This document shows positions 32,075-39,877 of a stretch of DNA of 64,000 nucleotides, one piece after another. Within the stretch, counting starts at the first letter, position 1, and each line of letters opens with the position of its first letter. The notes under the pieces were generated by a model. It did no database searches. It was given only the letters and a program-made list of their open reading frames with translations, and was not told the DNA's origin. The stretch covers positions 167,152-231,151 of the forward strand of contig NZ_WJXZ01000007.1 in the NCBI RefSeq assembly GCF_009668025.1. Direction: 5' to 3'. A program made the position numbers and the translations under genes. Source of the DNA: Larkinella terrae (lineage in GTDB: Bacteria; Bacteroidota; Bacteroidia; Cytophagales; Spirosomataceae).

Positions 32075-35020
32075 TCAATATCCGAAAATTTCTTCCAGTG
32101 ATAGTTTGATAACCTTACCGTATTTATTCAAATCGGCGGGGTTGACGCGCTTTTCGGAGGCAACGATGCAGTAGGTATAGGGTTTGTTGGCGAGGTATTC
32201 GTCGCTGAACTTCTTCAGGTCGGTGAAGCTGAGTTGGTCGAGCGATTCGTAAATCTTCTGGCGTTCGTCGTAATCAAGCCCTTTCTCTTCGGCGGATAAA
32301 TAATTGTAAATGACGGCATCCTGCAAAATCCGCTCCGTTTCGTAGCCTTTTTTCAGTCCTTTTTTGGCGGCATCCAGCGCCACCGGCGATTCCGGCAACG
32401 CATTCAATAATTCGTTCATGCCGCCGATGGCTTCGGGAAGTTTGTCGGCCTGACTACCAATGTAACCGATGAGCGTATATTGTTCATCTTTTTTGGAGGG
32501 CGTATTGTAGTAAGCATACGTCGAATACGCCAGTGCTTTCGATTCCCGGAGCGTCTGAAAAACGACCGAAGCCATACCACCCCCGAAATAGTTGTTGTAA
32601 AATTCAACGATGGGAGTCTGAGCTGGGTCGAACACTTTGGTATTCCGAACCCACGAAATTTCGGACTGAACCATGTCGTAATCCGCAAACAGCACCTGGT
32701 TTTCCTGTTGCGCTACTTGCGTGAAAACCTGCTTTTTCGGAACAGTGGCAAACGCAGCCGGAAGTTTATGTAAAGTGACGATCTGTTTCTCAAAAGCCGC
32801 CAGCGGTTCTGGTCCGTAATAAATAATCGTATGCGGCAGATCAATCAAACCGTGGATAAACGCCACCAGTTCCGTAGCCGTCACTTTCTGAAGTTCGTCG
32901 TTGGTCAATTGATTGTTGAACGGATTTTTCGGGCCGTATTGCGCGTACTGCATCAACCCCTGCATGATCGATTGTTTACTCAGTTTGGTGTCGGCGCGCT
33001 GTTTCAGCATCCGCCCTTTGAGTTCTTCCAGCGCTTTTTCGTCGGGTTTGCAGGTGCGAATCAGCGTTTCGAGAAGTTTCACGGCGGGGGCAAAGTTTTC
33101 CTGTAAACCGCTCAGCCGGATGGTCGTGTAATCGGTGCTGGCCTGAATGGAATAACCGCAGGCCAGGTTGTAGAATTCGGTGCTAACCTGCTCGGCGCTC
33201 AACTTATCCGTGCTCAAAAACGACAGATATTGCGTTGCCAGACCCAACAGTTTGCTGTGGTAAGTACCCAGTTTCAGCCGGTAACCCAGTCGGAAAATCT
33301 GGTTTTCAACGTTGGGGGCATACAATACATCGGCAATTCCGGCTTTTCCGCGTTTCACATCTTTCTTGTAATCAAGCCAGACCGGTTTTACCGGAGCCAT
33401 CGGCATATCGTTAACCGTTTGCAGAAAAGGCGATTGCTTGTCGGTATTGGTGGCAACGGGCGTAATGGTCGGTTTGTCGACCTTCTGAATGCTCTTATCC
33501 TCGCCTTTGCGTTTGTAAACAATCACGTAATTGTCTTTAAACCACTGATTGGCAAAATCGACGACCTCTTTTTTGGTGATTTTGCCCATGTCATCCAGCC
33601 GTCGGGTGTAGCTGACCCAGCTTTCGCCTTTGTCGTTGACGAACGCATCCAGCAACGGGCTTACCCGGCTGTAGTTGTTTTCCAGCGCCCGAATGGCGTT
33701 GAGCTTGTAATTGTTGATGATGGCCCGCAGGATTTTTTCGTCAAACTCCCCGCGTTTCAACTTTTCCACCTGACCAATCAACAGGTCTTTGACTTCCTCG
33801 AGCGTCTGACCTTTTTTAGGCCGTCCCGACAACGACCAGACCGAATAAGCCTTCAGCTTTTCGAGCGTTGAGCCGCCACCCAGAATTTTCTGCTGCTTGT
33901 TCAGGTTCAGGTCGATCAAACCGGCCGCCGAGTTCGACATCACTTCGTCGGCCAGCGTGGCCAGCAGCGACGATTTGACATCCAGCGCGCCCGGAATGCG
34001 GTAGCCAATCCGGACATTATCGGGCGTGGGGCCGAACACCTCGCGGGTTTGAATCTGCGTCAACGGAGCCTCGGGAGCGGGTTTGTACAACTGGACTTCT
34101 TTCGGTTGCCAGAAACTGAATTTCTGGTCAATCTTTTTGATTAAATCATCCGGATTCAGATCGCCCGCCATGATGATTGCCATGTTGTTGGGCACGTAAT
34201 ACTTCGTAAAGTAATTCCGGATTTCAACCAGCGACGGATTTTTCAGGTGTTCCACCGTCCCGATCGTGGTTTGCTGGCCGTAGTTATGAACCGGAAACAA
34301 AGCCGCCATCAGCACTTCTTCCACTTTCCAGGGATCGTTGTCGAGACTCCGGTTTTTTTCTTCGTAAACTGCTTCCAGTTCCGTATGAAAAATACGCAGA
34401 ACCGGCTGGCGGAAGCGTTCGGCCTGAAGCGCCAGGTAACGGTCGACGGCGTTGGCGGGAATGTCCTCCAGGTAACACGTCACCTCGTAGCTGGTAAACG
34501 CGTTGGAATTCTGCGCGCCCATGCTGGCGATCATTTTGTCGTATTCATTGGCAATGGCAAATTTGGCCGCTTCCCCCGATTTCTGATCGATTTCCCGGTA
34601 AATGGCCTTCCGCTGTACCGTATCCGTCGTTTTATTATACCGCTCATAGAGCGCATCGATCTGGTCGAGCAGCGGTTTTTCTTTGGCCCAATCCAGGCTG
34701 CCGTATTTATCGGTGCCTTTGAAAAGCATGTGTTCGAGGTAATGGGCCAAACCGGTATTGGATCGCGGATCGGTATTTGAACCCGCCCGCGTTGGCATGA
34801 ACGAGAAAATACGCGGCTCTTTTTTATTGACACTCAGAATGACCGTCAAACTGTTTTTGAGCGTATAAAACCGGGTCTTCATGGGGTCATTGGTCACGTA
34901 GCGGTACGAGTAGCCGTTACTGGTAGCGGTTTTCCACTCCGGAACCGCCCCCGGTTTTTGGGCAACAACCAGATGAACCGCCAAAAGCCAGGCGGTCAGC
35001 GCAAGAAAGGTGGTTTTCAT
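32075..35020 (-). CDS. M16-family zinc metallopeptidase (two-domain pitrilysin type), exported
   Basis: An exported 981-aa peptidase from the ATG at 35020, which opens a signal peptide (MKTTFLALTAWLLAVHLVVA); the longer frame translates part of palindrome H6 and the spacer. The zinc motif HxxEH is HYLEH (93-97) with the downstream acidic ligand segment ELEAVYEEKNR (214-224). The N-terminal half is the catalytic M16 pair of domains; the second half (from about residue 520) is the inactive M16C-like pair, as in pitrilysin. It would degrade peptides or partly folded proteins in the periplasm. A POT peptide transporter gene lies upstream, so peptide breakdown and uptake may be linked, though this is inference. 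Confidence 0.92.
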   Translation of the reverse strand: MKTTFLALTAWLLAVHLVVAQKPGAVPEWKTATSNGYSYRYVTNDPMKTRFYTLKNSLTVILSVNKKEPRIFSFMPTRAGSNTDPRSNTGLAHYLEHMLFKGTDKYGSLDWAKEKPLLDQIDALYERYNKTTDTVQRKAIYREIDQKSGEAAKFAIANEYDKMIASMGAQNSNAFTSYEVTCYLEDIPANAVDRYLALQAERFRQPVLRIFHTELEAVYEEKNRSLDNDPWKVEEVLMAALFPVHNYGQQTTIGTVEHLKNPSLVEIRNYFTKYYVPNNMAIIMAGDLNPDDLIKKIDQKFSFWQPKEVQLYKPAPEAPLTQIQTREVFGPTPDNVRIGYRIPGALDVKSSLLATLADEVMSNSAAGLIDLNLNKQQKILGGGSTLEKLKAYSVWSLSGRPKKGQTLEEVKDLLIGQVEKLKRGEFDEKILRAIINNYKLNAIRALENNYSRVSPLLDAFVNDKGESWVSYTRRLDDMGKITKKEVVDFANQWFKDNYVIVYKRKGEDKSIQKVDKPTITPVATNTDKQSPFLQTVNDMPMAPVKPVWLDYKKDVKRGKAGIADVLYAPNVENQIFRLGYRLKLGTYHSKLLGLATQYLSFLSTDKLSAEQVSTEFYNLACGYSIQASTDYTTIRLSGLQENFAPAVKLLETLIRTCKPDEKALEELKGRMLKQRADTKLSKQSIMQGLMQYAQYGPKNPFNNQLTNDELQKVTATELVAFIHGLIDLPHTIIYYGPEPLAAFEKQIVTLHKLPAAFATVPKKQVFTQVAQQENQVLFADYDMVQSEISWVRNTKVFDPAQTPIVEFYNNYFGGGMASVVFQTLRESKALAYSTYAYYNTPSKKDEQYTLIGYIGSQADKLPEAIGGMNELLNALPESPVALDAAKKGLKKGYETERILQDAVIYNYLSAEEKGLDYDERQKIYESLDQLSFTDLKKFSDEYLANKPYTYCIVASEKRVNPADLNKYGKVIKLSLEEIFGY

Positions 35021-35044
35021 GTTTATGAGGAAGCTATTTTTAAA

Positions 35045-35104
35045 TGAACAATTAACAATGAATAGTTCGTTAGCCATTCATTGTTAATTGTTCATTGTTA
35101 ATTA
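35045..35104. repeat. Heptad-repeat palindrome H6
   Basis: Arms 35045-35063 and 35076-35094 are perfectly complementary over 19 nt around a 12-nt loop. The right side is four consecutive 7-mers (TTCATTG and TTAATTG alternating) reaching the stop codon of the POT transporter gene at 35102-35104. Confidence 0.92.
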
Positions 35105-36595
35105 TTTAACCCCTCCCAGCCAGCTTTTCAGCGGTTTGGAGAATATCAGAATCAGGATTGCAAAACCGAAGCTGAAGTAGACGACGCTCATGAACAGTTC
35201 GGGCATTTGATGGACATTGCTTTCGTCGAAACCTCCCGCGAACAAACCAGCAATGAGATTACCGAGTGAAGTACCGACGAACCAGACGCCCATCAACTGG
35301 CTCACATACCGCTTCGGAGCCAGTTTCGTGAAGGAACTCAGTCCTACCGGACTCAGGCAAAGCTCGCCCAGCGTATGGAATAAGTAGGTGAACGTCAGGA
35401 AAAGTGGAGAGGTAAGCTCGCCGGTCAGCGCGATTTTTGACGCCACGACCATAACCAGATAACCCAATCCCAACAGCAGCAGCGCCACGGCAAACTTGAG
35501 GTGGGGGGGAGGGTTCAGGTTGCGTTTGCCCAGGAAAATCCAGAGAGCCGCCAGAACGGGTGAAAAAATCAGAATAAAAGCCGGGTTGAAATTCTGAAAC
35601 CAGCTCGACGGGATTTGCCAGCCAAATACATTCAGGTCGGTATACCGGTCGGAGAAAATCTGAAACGAGGAGCCCTGCTGTTCAAAACCGGCCCAGAAAA
35701 TGGCCGAAGCCGCGAAGAACACGAACAAAACGCCCACGCGTTTTTTCTCAACGAGCGTTAAACCGCCCAGCAGCAGAATAAACAAAAAGTAACCGACAGC
35801 GGTAAGGGTGATAATAATTCCCGCGCCTTTGGCCAATCCCTGCGCGGTGGTCAGATCCAGAACGCCCGTAAACTGCATGAAGATCAGCAGGGCAATCAAA
35901 CCAATCAGGAAAAACAGACTGCGGTTTTGCGTTCCGCCTTCGGTTGCTTTTTCGGTTTTGGTCGGCACGTTTCCGTAGTTACTAAGGTATTTTTGTCCGA
36001 GAATCCGAAAGACGATCAGGCCGAACAACATGCCAACGGCTGCTGCCCCGAAACCGTAATGCCAGCCAACTTTCTGACCCAGGTAACCCACCACGGTGAT
36101 GCCCAGAAACGAGCCCATGTTGATGCCCATGTAGAAGATGGAAAAAGCCGCATCGCGCCGGGCACCCCCTTCGGGATACAGCTCGCCAACGATGGAGCTG
36201 ATGTTGGGTTTAAGCAATCCAGTTCCGAGCGCAACCGTTATCAAGCCAATGAAAAACAGTGCATTACCGGCCGGAATAGCCAGCAGAATGTGACCGAACA
36301 TGATGACGAAACCGCCGTACCAGATTGATTTTCGCTGTCCGAGAATGTTATCGGCAATCCAGCCGCCGGGCAGCGCCAGCAGGTAAGCCGAAGCCGTATA
36401 CAAACCGTAGATGGCCGCCCCTTCCATTTCGCTGAGCCCCATGCCGCCCCGAACATTGTCGATCAGAAAGAGCAGCAGAATGGCCCGCATGCCGTAGTAA
36501 CTAAACCGCTCCCACATTTCGGTTAAAAACAGGACATACAAGCCTGGCGGATGTTTGGCGGAAATGGGTTGAGGGGCTGAAACGGTTGCTTCCAT
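35102..36595 (-). CDS. POT-family proton-coupled oligopeptide transporter
   Basis: A 497-aa inner-membrane MFS protein importing di- and tripeptides with protons. The hallmark E-x-x-E-R-F-x-Y-Y-G is seen as TEMWERFSYYGMR near residue 26, followed by the PTR2 signatures YLLALPGGWIAD, GTGLLKPNISSIVGELYPEGG and a C-terminal GFAILILIFSKPL. About 13-14 TM helices. The gene precedes the M16 peptidase on the minus strand, with palindrome H6 between them. Confidence 0.95.
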   Translation of the reverse strand: MEATVSAPQPISAKHPPGLYVLFLTEMWERFSYYGMRAILLLFLIDNVRGGMGLSEMEGAAIYGLYTASAYLLALPGGWIADNILGQRKSIWYGGFVIMFGHILLAIPAGNALFFIGLITVALGTGLLKPNISSIVGELYPEGGARRDAAFSIFYMGINMGSFLGITVVGYLGQKVGWHYGFGAAAVGMLFGLIVFRILGQKYLSNYGNVPTKTEKATEGGTQNRSLFFLIGLIALLIFMQFTGVLDLTTAQGLAKGAGIIITLTAVGYFLFILLLGGLTLVEKKRVGVLFVFFAASAIFWAGFEQQGSSFQIFSDRYTDLNVFGWQIPSSWFQNFNPAFILIFSPVLAALWIFLGKRNLNPPPHLKFAVALLLLGLGYLVMVVASKIALTGELTSPLFLTFTYLFHTLGELCLSPVGLSSFTKLAPKRYVSQLMGVWFVGTSLGNLIAGLFAGGFDESNVHQMPELFMSVVYFSFGFAILILIFSKPLKSWLGGVK

Positions 36596-36726
36596 TGAGT
36601 TGGGTAGTTGATGATAATAAAAACGAAAAACCGGCTTTTTTCAGTAAAAGAACATTAAATATAAATCTTGCGCCGGAATCTCCCAAATGTTGATAGGTTG
36701 TAAACGAAACTGACCAAATTTGCGCC

Positions 36727-37365
36727 ATGATTCTGCCATTCGATTTTCACCGGGACCCGTTCCTGATTCTGGATTTTACTGACAACAATCCGGAACTGGC
36801 CGGGATCGACCTTACGGACACTAAAGTGTTTACGAATTACGTTTTTGGTAAACTTCAGCGAAACGGAGTTGTCGTTGGCGTGGGTGGTTACAACGAACAC
36901 CGCGTCATTTACCGGCGCAGTCCGCATTTCAACCAGACCGAGGAGCCACGCTGCATCCATCTGGGCATCGACCTCTGGGCGGTTGCCGGAACGCCGGTTT
37001 TTGCCCCGCTTGATGGCGTGGTGCATAGTTTTCAGGACAACAATCACTTTGGCGATTACGGCCCGACGATCATTCTCGAACATCAGTGGAACGAAAAACC
37101 GCTTTATTCGCTCTACGGCCATTTAAACCGCCCGTCGCTGGCGGGATTACGAGTCGGTATGCCCGTAAAAACCGGTCAGAAAATCGCGGAAATTGGTCCG
37201 TTTCCGGAGAACGGGGATTGGCCACCGCACCTGCATTTCCAACTGATAACCGATCTGCTGGGTCATACCGGAGACTTTCCGGGCGTTTGTTCGCTGACGG
37301 ATCGGGAGTGGTTCCTGGCGATTTGCCCGAATCCGAACCTGTTTTTGCAAATTCCGGGACTGTAG
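36727..37365 (+). CDS. M23-family (LytM-type) metallopeptidase-domain protein without signal peptide
   Basis: A 212-aa protein. The M23 domain covers residues about 75-200: HLGIDLW, FGDYGPTIILEH, SLYGHL and PPHLHFQLI, holding the His/Asp/His zinc ligands (His-Asp in HLGID, HxH in HLHF). The usual M23 enzymes cleave peptidoglycan cross-links and are exported, but this N-terminus (MILPFDFHRDPFLILDFTD) has no signal peptide or TM segment. It may therefore be cytoplasmic or use another route; I cannot decide. It is tail-to-tail with the next gene, only 8 nt apart. Confidence 0.88.
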   Translation: MILPFDFHRDPFLILDFTDNNPELAGIDLTDTKVFTNYVFGKLQRNGVVVGVGGYNEHRVIYRRSPHFNQTEEPRCIHLGIDLWAVAGTPVFAPLDGVVHSFQDNNHFGDYGPTIILEHQWNEKPLYSLYGHLNRPSLAGLRVGMPVKTGQKIAEIGPFPENGDWPPHLHFQLITDLLGHTGDFPGVCSLTDREWFLAICPNPNLFLQIPGL

Positions 37366-37373
37366 TTCCGAAG

Positions 37374-37955
37374 TTATTTTTCCGTGATAGAAATGGTAAT
37401 GTTGTGGGGAGCGGGTTCGTCGCCACCAAAATACGGATAGAGCCGGTAACGATTCTTGCTATCAACCGTCGTACAACCACGGGCAATGACGGTTTCTTTT
37501 CCTTTGAAGGTAAACACGTAGTTACCACCGACGATGCTGAGCTGGTAATCGGTTGGCTTGTTTAGTTCGACCGTGCCGAGTTCTTCGGAGACGCGTTCAC
37601 CGTTGCGGTAGCAGTAGGCATAAATGCGAAGGGCCTTATCCCGCCAGTTCCAGCCGTACCGGGCACTGGCGGTCTGGTGGTGAGAATCGCAGTCGGAAAA
37701 ACCGTATAATTTGTTTATATCGTGCTGGTTTTCAGGGATTTTACTGGTATAAATCGCGGAGCTGTCAAAAACGGCGCTAAACGACAAACTGGTTTTGGTG
37801 AGAAACGAAAGGTCGTTGTGATCGGCGAAATTCTCCCCGGCTTTGATATGATAAACCACCGTTGTCGGCGTTGTAGGGTCAATGGTTGGACCGGAATGTT
37901 TGCATCCATGAACCCCGATCAGGGAGATTACCAATAAATAGAATATAATGCGCAT
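37374..37955 (-). CDS. Hypothetical lipoprotein
   Basis: A 193-aa predicted lipoprotein with signal peptide and lipobox IGVHGCKH (Cys18). After a short Pro/Thr-rich linker the chain is beta-rich with several Cys and His residues (FSDCDSHHQTASARYGWNW, ARGCTTVDS). I do not recognise a domain. It is convergent with the M23 gene and has a 100-nt upstream spacer shared with the divergent SIMPL gene. Confidence 0.7.
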   Translation of the reverse strand: MRIIFYLLVISLIGVHGCKHSGPTIDPTTPTTVVYHIKAGENFADHNDLSFLTKTSLSFSAVFDSSAIYTSKIPENQHDINKLYGFSDCDSHHQTASARYGWNWRDKALRIYAYCYRNGERVSEELGTVELNKPTDYQLSIVGGNYVFTFKGKETVIARGCTTVDSKNRYRLYPYFGGDEPAPHNITISITEK

Positions 37956-38064
37956 TCGATGGATTTATTCAGAGAATCATAAAGGCAATTCACCTTCATT
38001 CCGAGTGTTAATTACAAATAATCACGATTGAAAAACGGGTAACTTTAGGTTATCTTTTACAAAC

Positions 38065-38778
38065 ATGCGAAAACTTTCATTATTTATTTTAAGTGTTCTT
38101 AGTCTTTCTTCCGCACTGGCTCAAACGCCCGATCTGCCCGTGAACCGGATTGTGGTAATTGGCGAGGCAGAACTGGAACTGCCTGCTGATCAGGTACGCG
38201 TAACGGTAAGCCTGCAATATTCGGACCCAACTGACGCCCGGAAGGCGTATGCCGCGCATCAGAATGCCGAAAAGCAACTGGTGAAGTTACTGAAAGATTA
38301 CCAGATTGATGAAAAAGACATTCGGTATACGCTGTTGAATGTTCAAAAAAACGATAATGGTATTTACCAACCCGGGGAACGGAAGCAGGAAATTATCACG
38401 ATGCAGCAGGTTATTTTTGAGCTAAAAAAACCGGAGCGCTATCCGGATTTGCAGCTGGCATTGATCAGTGCCGGTTTTAACCGGTTTCAGGCGTCCTATC
38501 GCTCCACCAAGCAGGAGGAACGCAAAAACAGTGTGCTGGAAAAGGCCGTTGAAGTGGCTCGCGAAAAAGCCGCCGTGATGGCAAAAGCCGCCGGGCGGAC
38601 CTTAGGCGCGGTGTTAAGCGTTCGGGATACGGAAGAAACGGACCCGGTTTTGCAGCGACGGTTTGGGGCCGAAATGGATGTTATGGCCGCCCGGGTTGGT
38701 TACGGCAGCAACCTGCTCGATATTCCGCAAACGATCCGGATCCCGGCGCAGGTCAAAGTAACGTTTGAGTTAAAATGA
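38065..38778 (+). CDS. SIMPL (DUF541) domain periplasmic protein
   Basis: A 237-aa exported protein: signal peptide at 1-19 (MRKLSLFILSVLSLSSALAQ), then one SIMPL domain (PF04402) with IVVIGEAELELPADQVRVTV, a central DEKDIRYTLLNVQKNDNG and the C-terminal IPAQVKVTFELK. Members form oligomeric periplasmic or outer-membrane associated assemblies and some are linked to stress resistance; the job here is unknown. The stop overlaps the next ATG by 4 nt, pointing to translational coupling with the deacetylase-like gene. Confidence 0.9.
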   Translation: MRKLSLFILSVLSLSSALAQTPDLPVNRIVVIGEAELELPADQVRVTVSLQYSDPTDARKAYAAHQNAEKQLVKLLKDYQIDEKDIRYTLLNVQKNDNGIYQPGERKQEIITMQQVIFELKKPERYPDLQLALISAGFNRFQASYRSTKQEERKNSVLEKAVEVAREKAAVMAKAAGRTLGAVLSVRDTEETDPVLQRRFGAEMDVMAARVGYGSNLLDIPQTIRIPAQVKVTFELK

Positions 38779-39731
38779 GCCGGATTAGCCGAACTGGGCT
38801 GATTTGGCTGGTTTTTTCGGTACCGGTTTTTGGGCAATTATCATCCTACAAAGTCTTTTTCGGAACCACCACCGATCAGCAGATTCTGCTTCGTCAATGG
38901 CAGCAAAATGGCCGGATGCAGTATCTGGTCGTTCATCCGCAGACCCTGGAAACCCGCATCATCAGTCCGCCGACAGCCAGTGTTCGGGCCGCGACCTGGG
39001 CAGACCTTGAACAGCGATTTTCGAAAACCGCTTACATGCGGGCGTTGCAGGCCGAGAAAAACCGCGACGGGTCGTTGCAGGACGCGGGCATTGAACGGGC
39101 CGACACCACCGAACGCGGTTTTAGCCTGACGATCGATTTGTGCCCCTCCACCAAACCGCTGACGCGGGCGGTTTTTGAACAACTGATTGCGGCTTTTGAA
39201 CCGGAAGAAAAACCGATTCCGGTGACGATCACCATCACCGGTTTGTGGATGCAAAGCCACGTGTCGGATCTGGCGTATTTAAAAAGCCTCGTCAAACGGA
39301 GGGACCTGGACATTACGTGGGTCAACCATTCGTTTCATCACCGCTACGATCCGCGGTTGCCGTTGCCCGTTAATTTTCTGCTCGAACCGGCCACAAACCT
39401 GAACGACGAGGTGCTGATGAACGAGCAGGCCATGATCCTGAACGGTTTGCTGCCGTCCATTTTCTTCCGGTTTCCGGGACTTGTTTCCGACAAAACCGTC
39501 TTCGATCGGGTGCTGACGTTCGGCCTGTTGCCCATTGGGAGCGATGCCTGGCTGGCAAAAAATCAGCAACCGAAGCAGGGCAGCCTGGTGTTGATCCACG
39601 CCAACGGAAATGAGCCGCTGGGCATTACGGATTTCATCCGCTTAATCCGGCAGAAGTCGGTGTCAATTCGGAACAAAACCTGGCTGCTGTATGAATTGCC
39701 CGGCAGCGTGGCGAAAGCCGAAGAGCAGTAA
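38775..39731 (+). CDS. Exported polysaccharide deacetylase (NodB)-like protein
   Basis: A 318-aa protein with an N-terminal signal peptide (residues 1-20) and a NodB-like domain from about 115. Motif 1 is LTIDLCPST with Asp121 matching the catalytic-base Asp; the second Asp of the usual TFDDG is replaced by Leu, a variant found in some deacetylases. Motif 2 is NHSFHH (His185, His189), giving HxxxH metal ligands; motif 3 is RFPGLVSD and a late LVLIHANG contributes the last His. It may deacetylate a cell-wall or surface sugar. It overlaps the SIMPL gene by 4 nt, and the two form one transcript. Confidence 0.8.
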   Translation: MSRISRTGLIWLVFSVPVFGQLSSYKVFFGTTTDQQILLRQWQQNGRMQYLVVHPQTLETRIISPPTASVRAATWADLEQRFSKTAYMRALQAEKNRDGSLQDAGIERADTTERGFSLTIDLCPSTKPLTRAVFEQLIAAFEPEEKPIPVTITITGLWMQSHVSDLAYLKSLVKRRDLDITWVNHSFHHRYDPRLPLPVNFLLEPATNLNDEVLMNEQAMILNGLLPSIFFRFPGLVSDKTVFDRVLTFGLLPIGSDAWLAKNQQPKQGSLVLIHANGNEPLGITDFIRLIRQKSVSIRNKTWLLYELPGSVAKAEEQ

Positions 39732-39753
39732 GGGAAAGGTTCTTTCTAAATGC

Positions 39754-39833
39754 AGACAAAAGAAAAAGAGAATGGATAAACGACTAACCGCTTAAAATCA
39801 AAGACGAACTCTCTCCTCTTTTTTCTTTTGTCT
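39754..39833. repeat. Palindrome H7 (long loop)
   Basis: Arms 39754-39770 and 39816-39833 pair over 17 nt with one bulged base, around a 45-nt loop. Purine-rich left arm and pyrimidine-rich right arm, like H2-H4 and H8, but with a weaker stem and less clear 7-nt phasing. It lies 22 nt after the deacetylase stop codon. Confidence 0.65.
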
Positions 39834-39877
39834 AATCGTCCCCTGAAGTATGTTTAGGTACCAAACCAGCAGAACCG

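Noticed and set aside
38028-38058. Possible promoter TTG-N20-TATCTTTT before the SIMPL gene
   Set aside because: The implied transcription start coincides with the ATG, giving a leaderless mRNA, and the -7 element has a mismatch.
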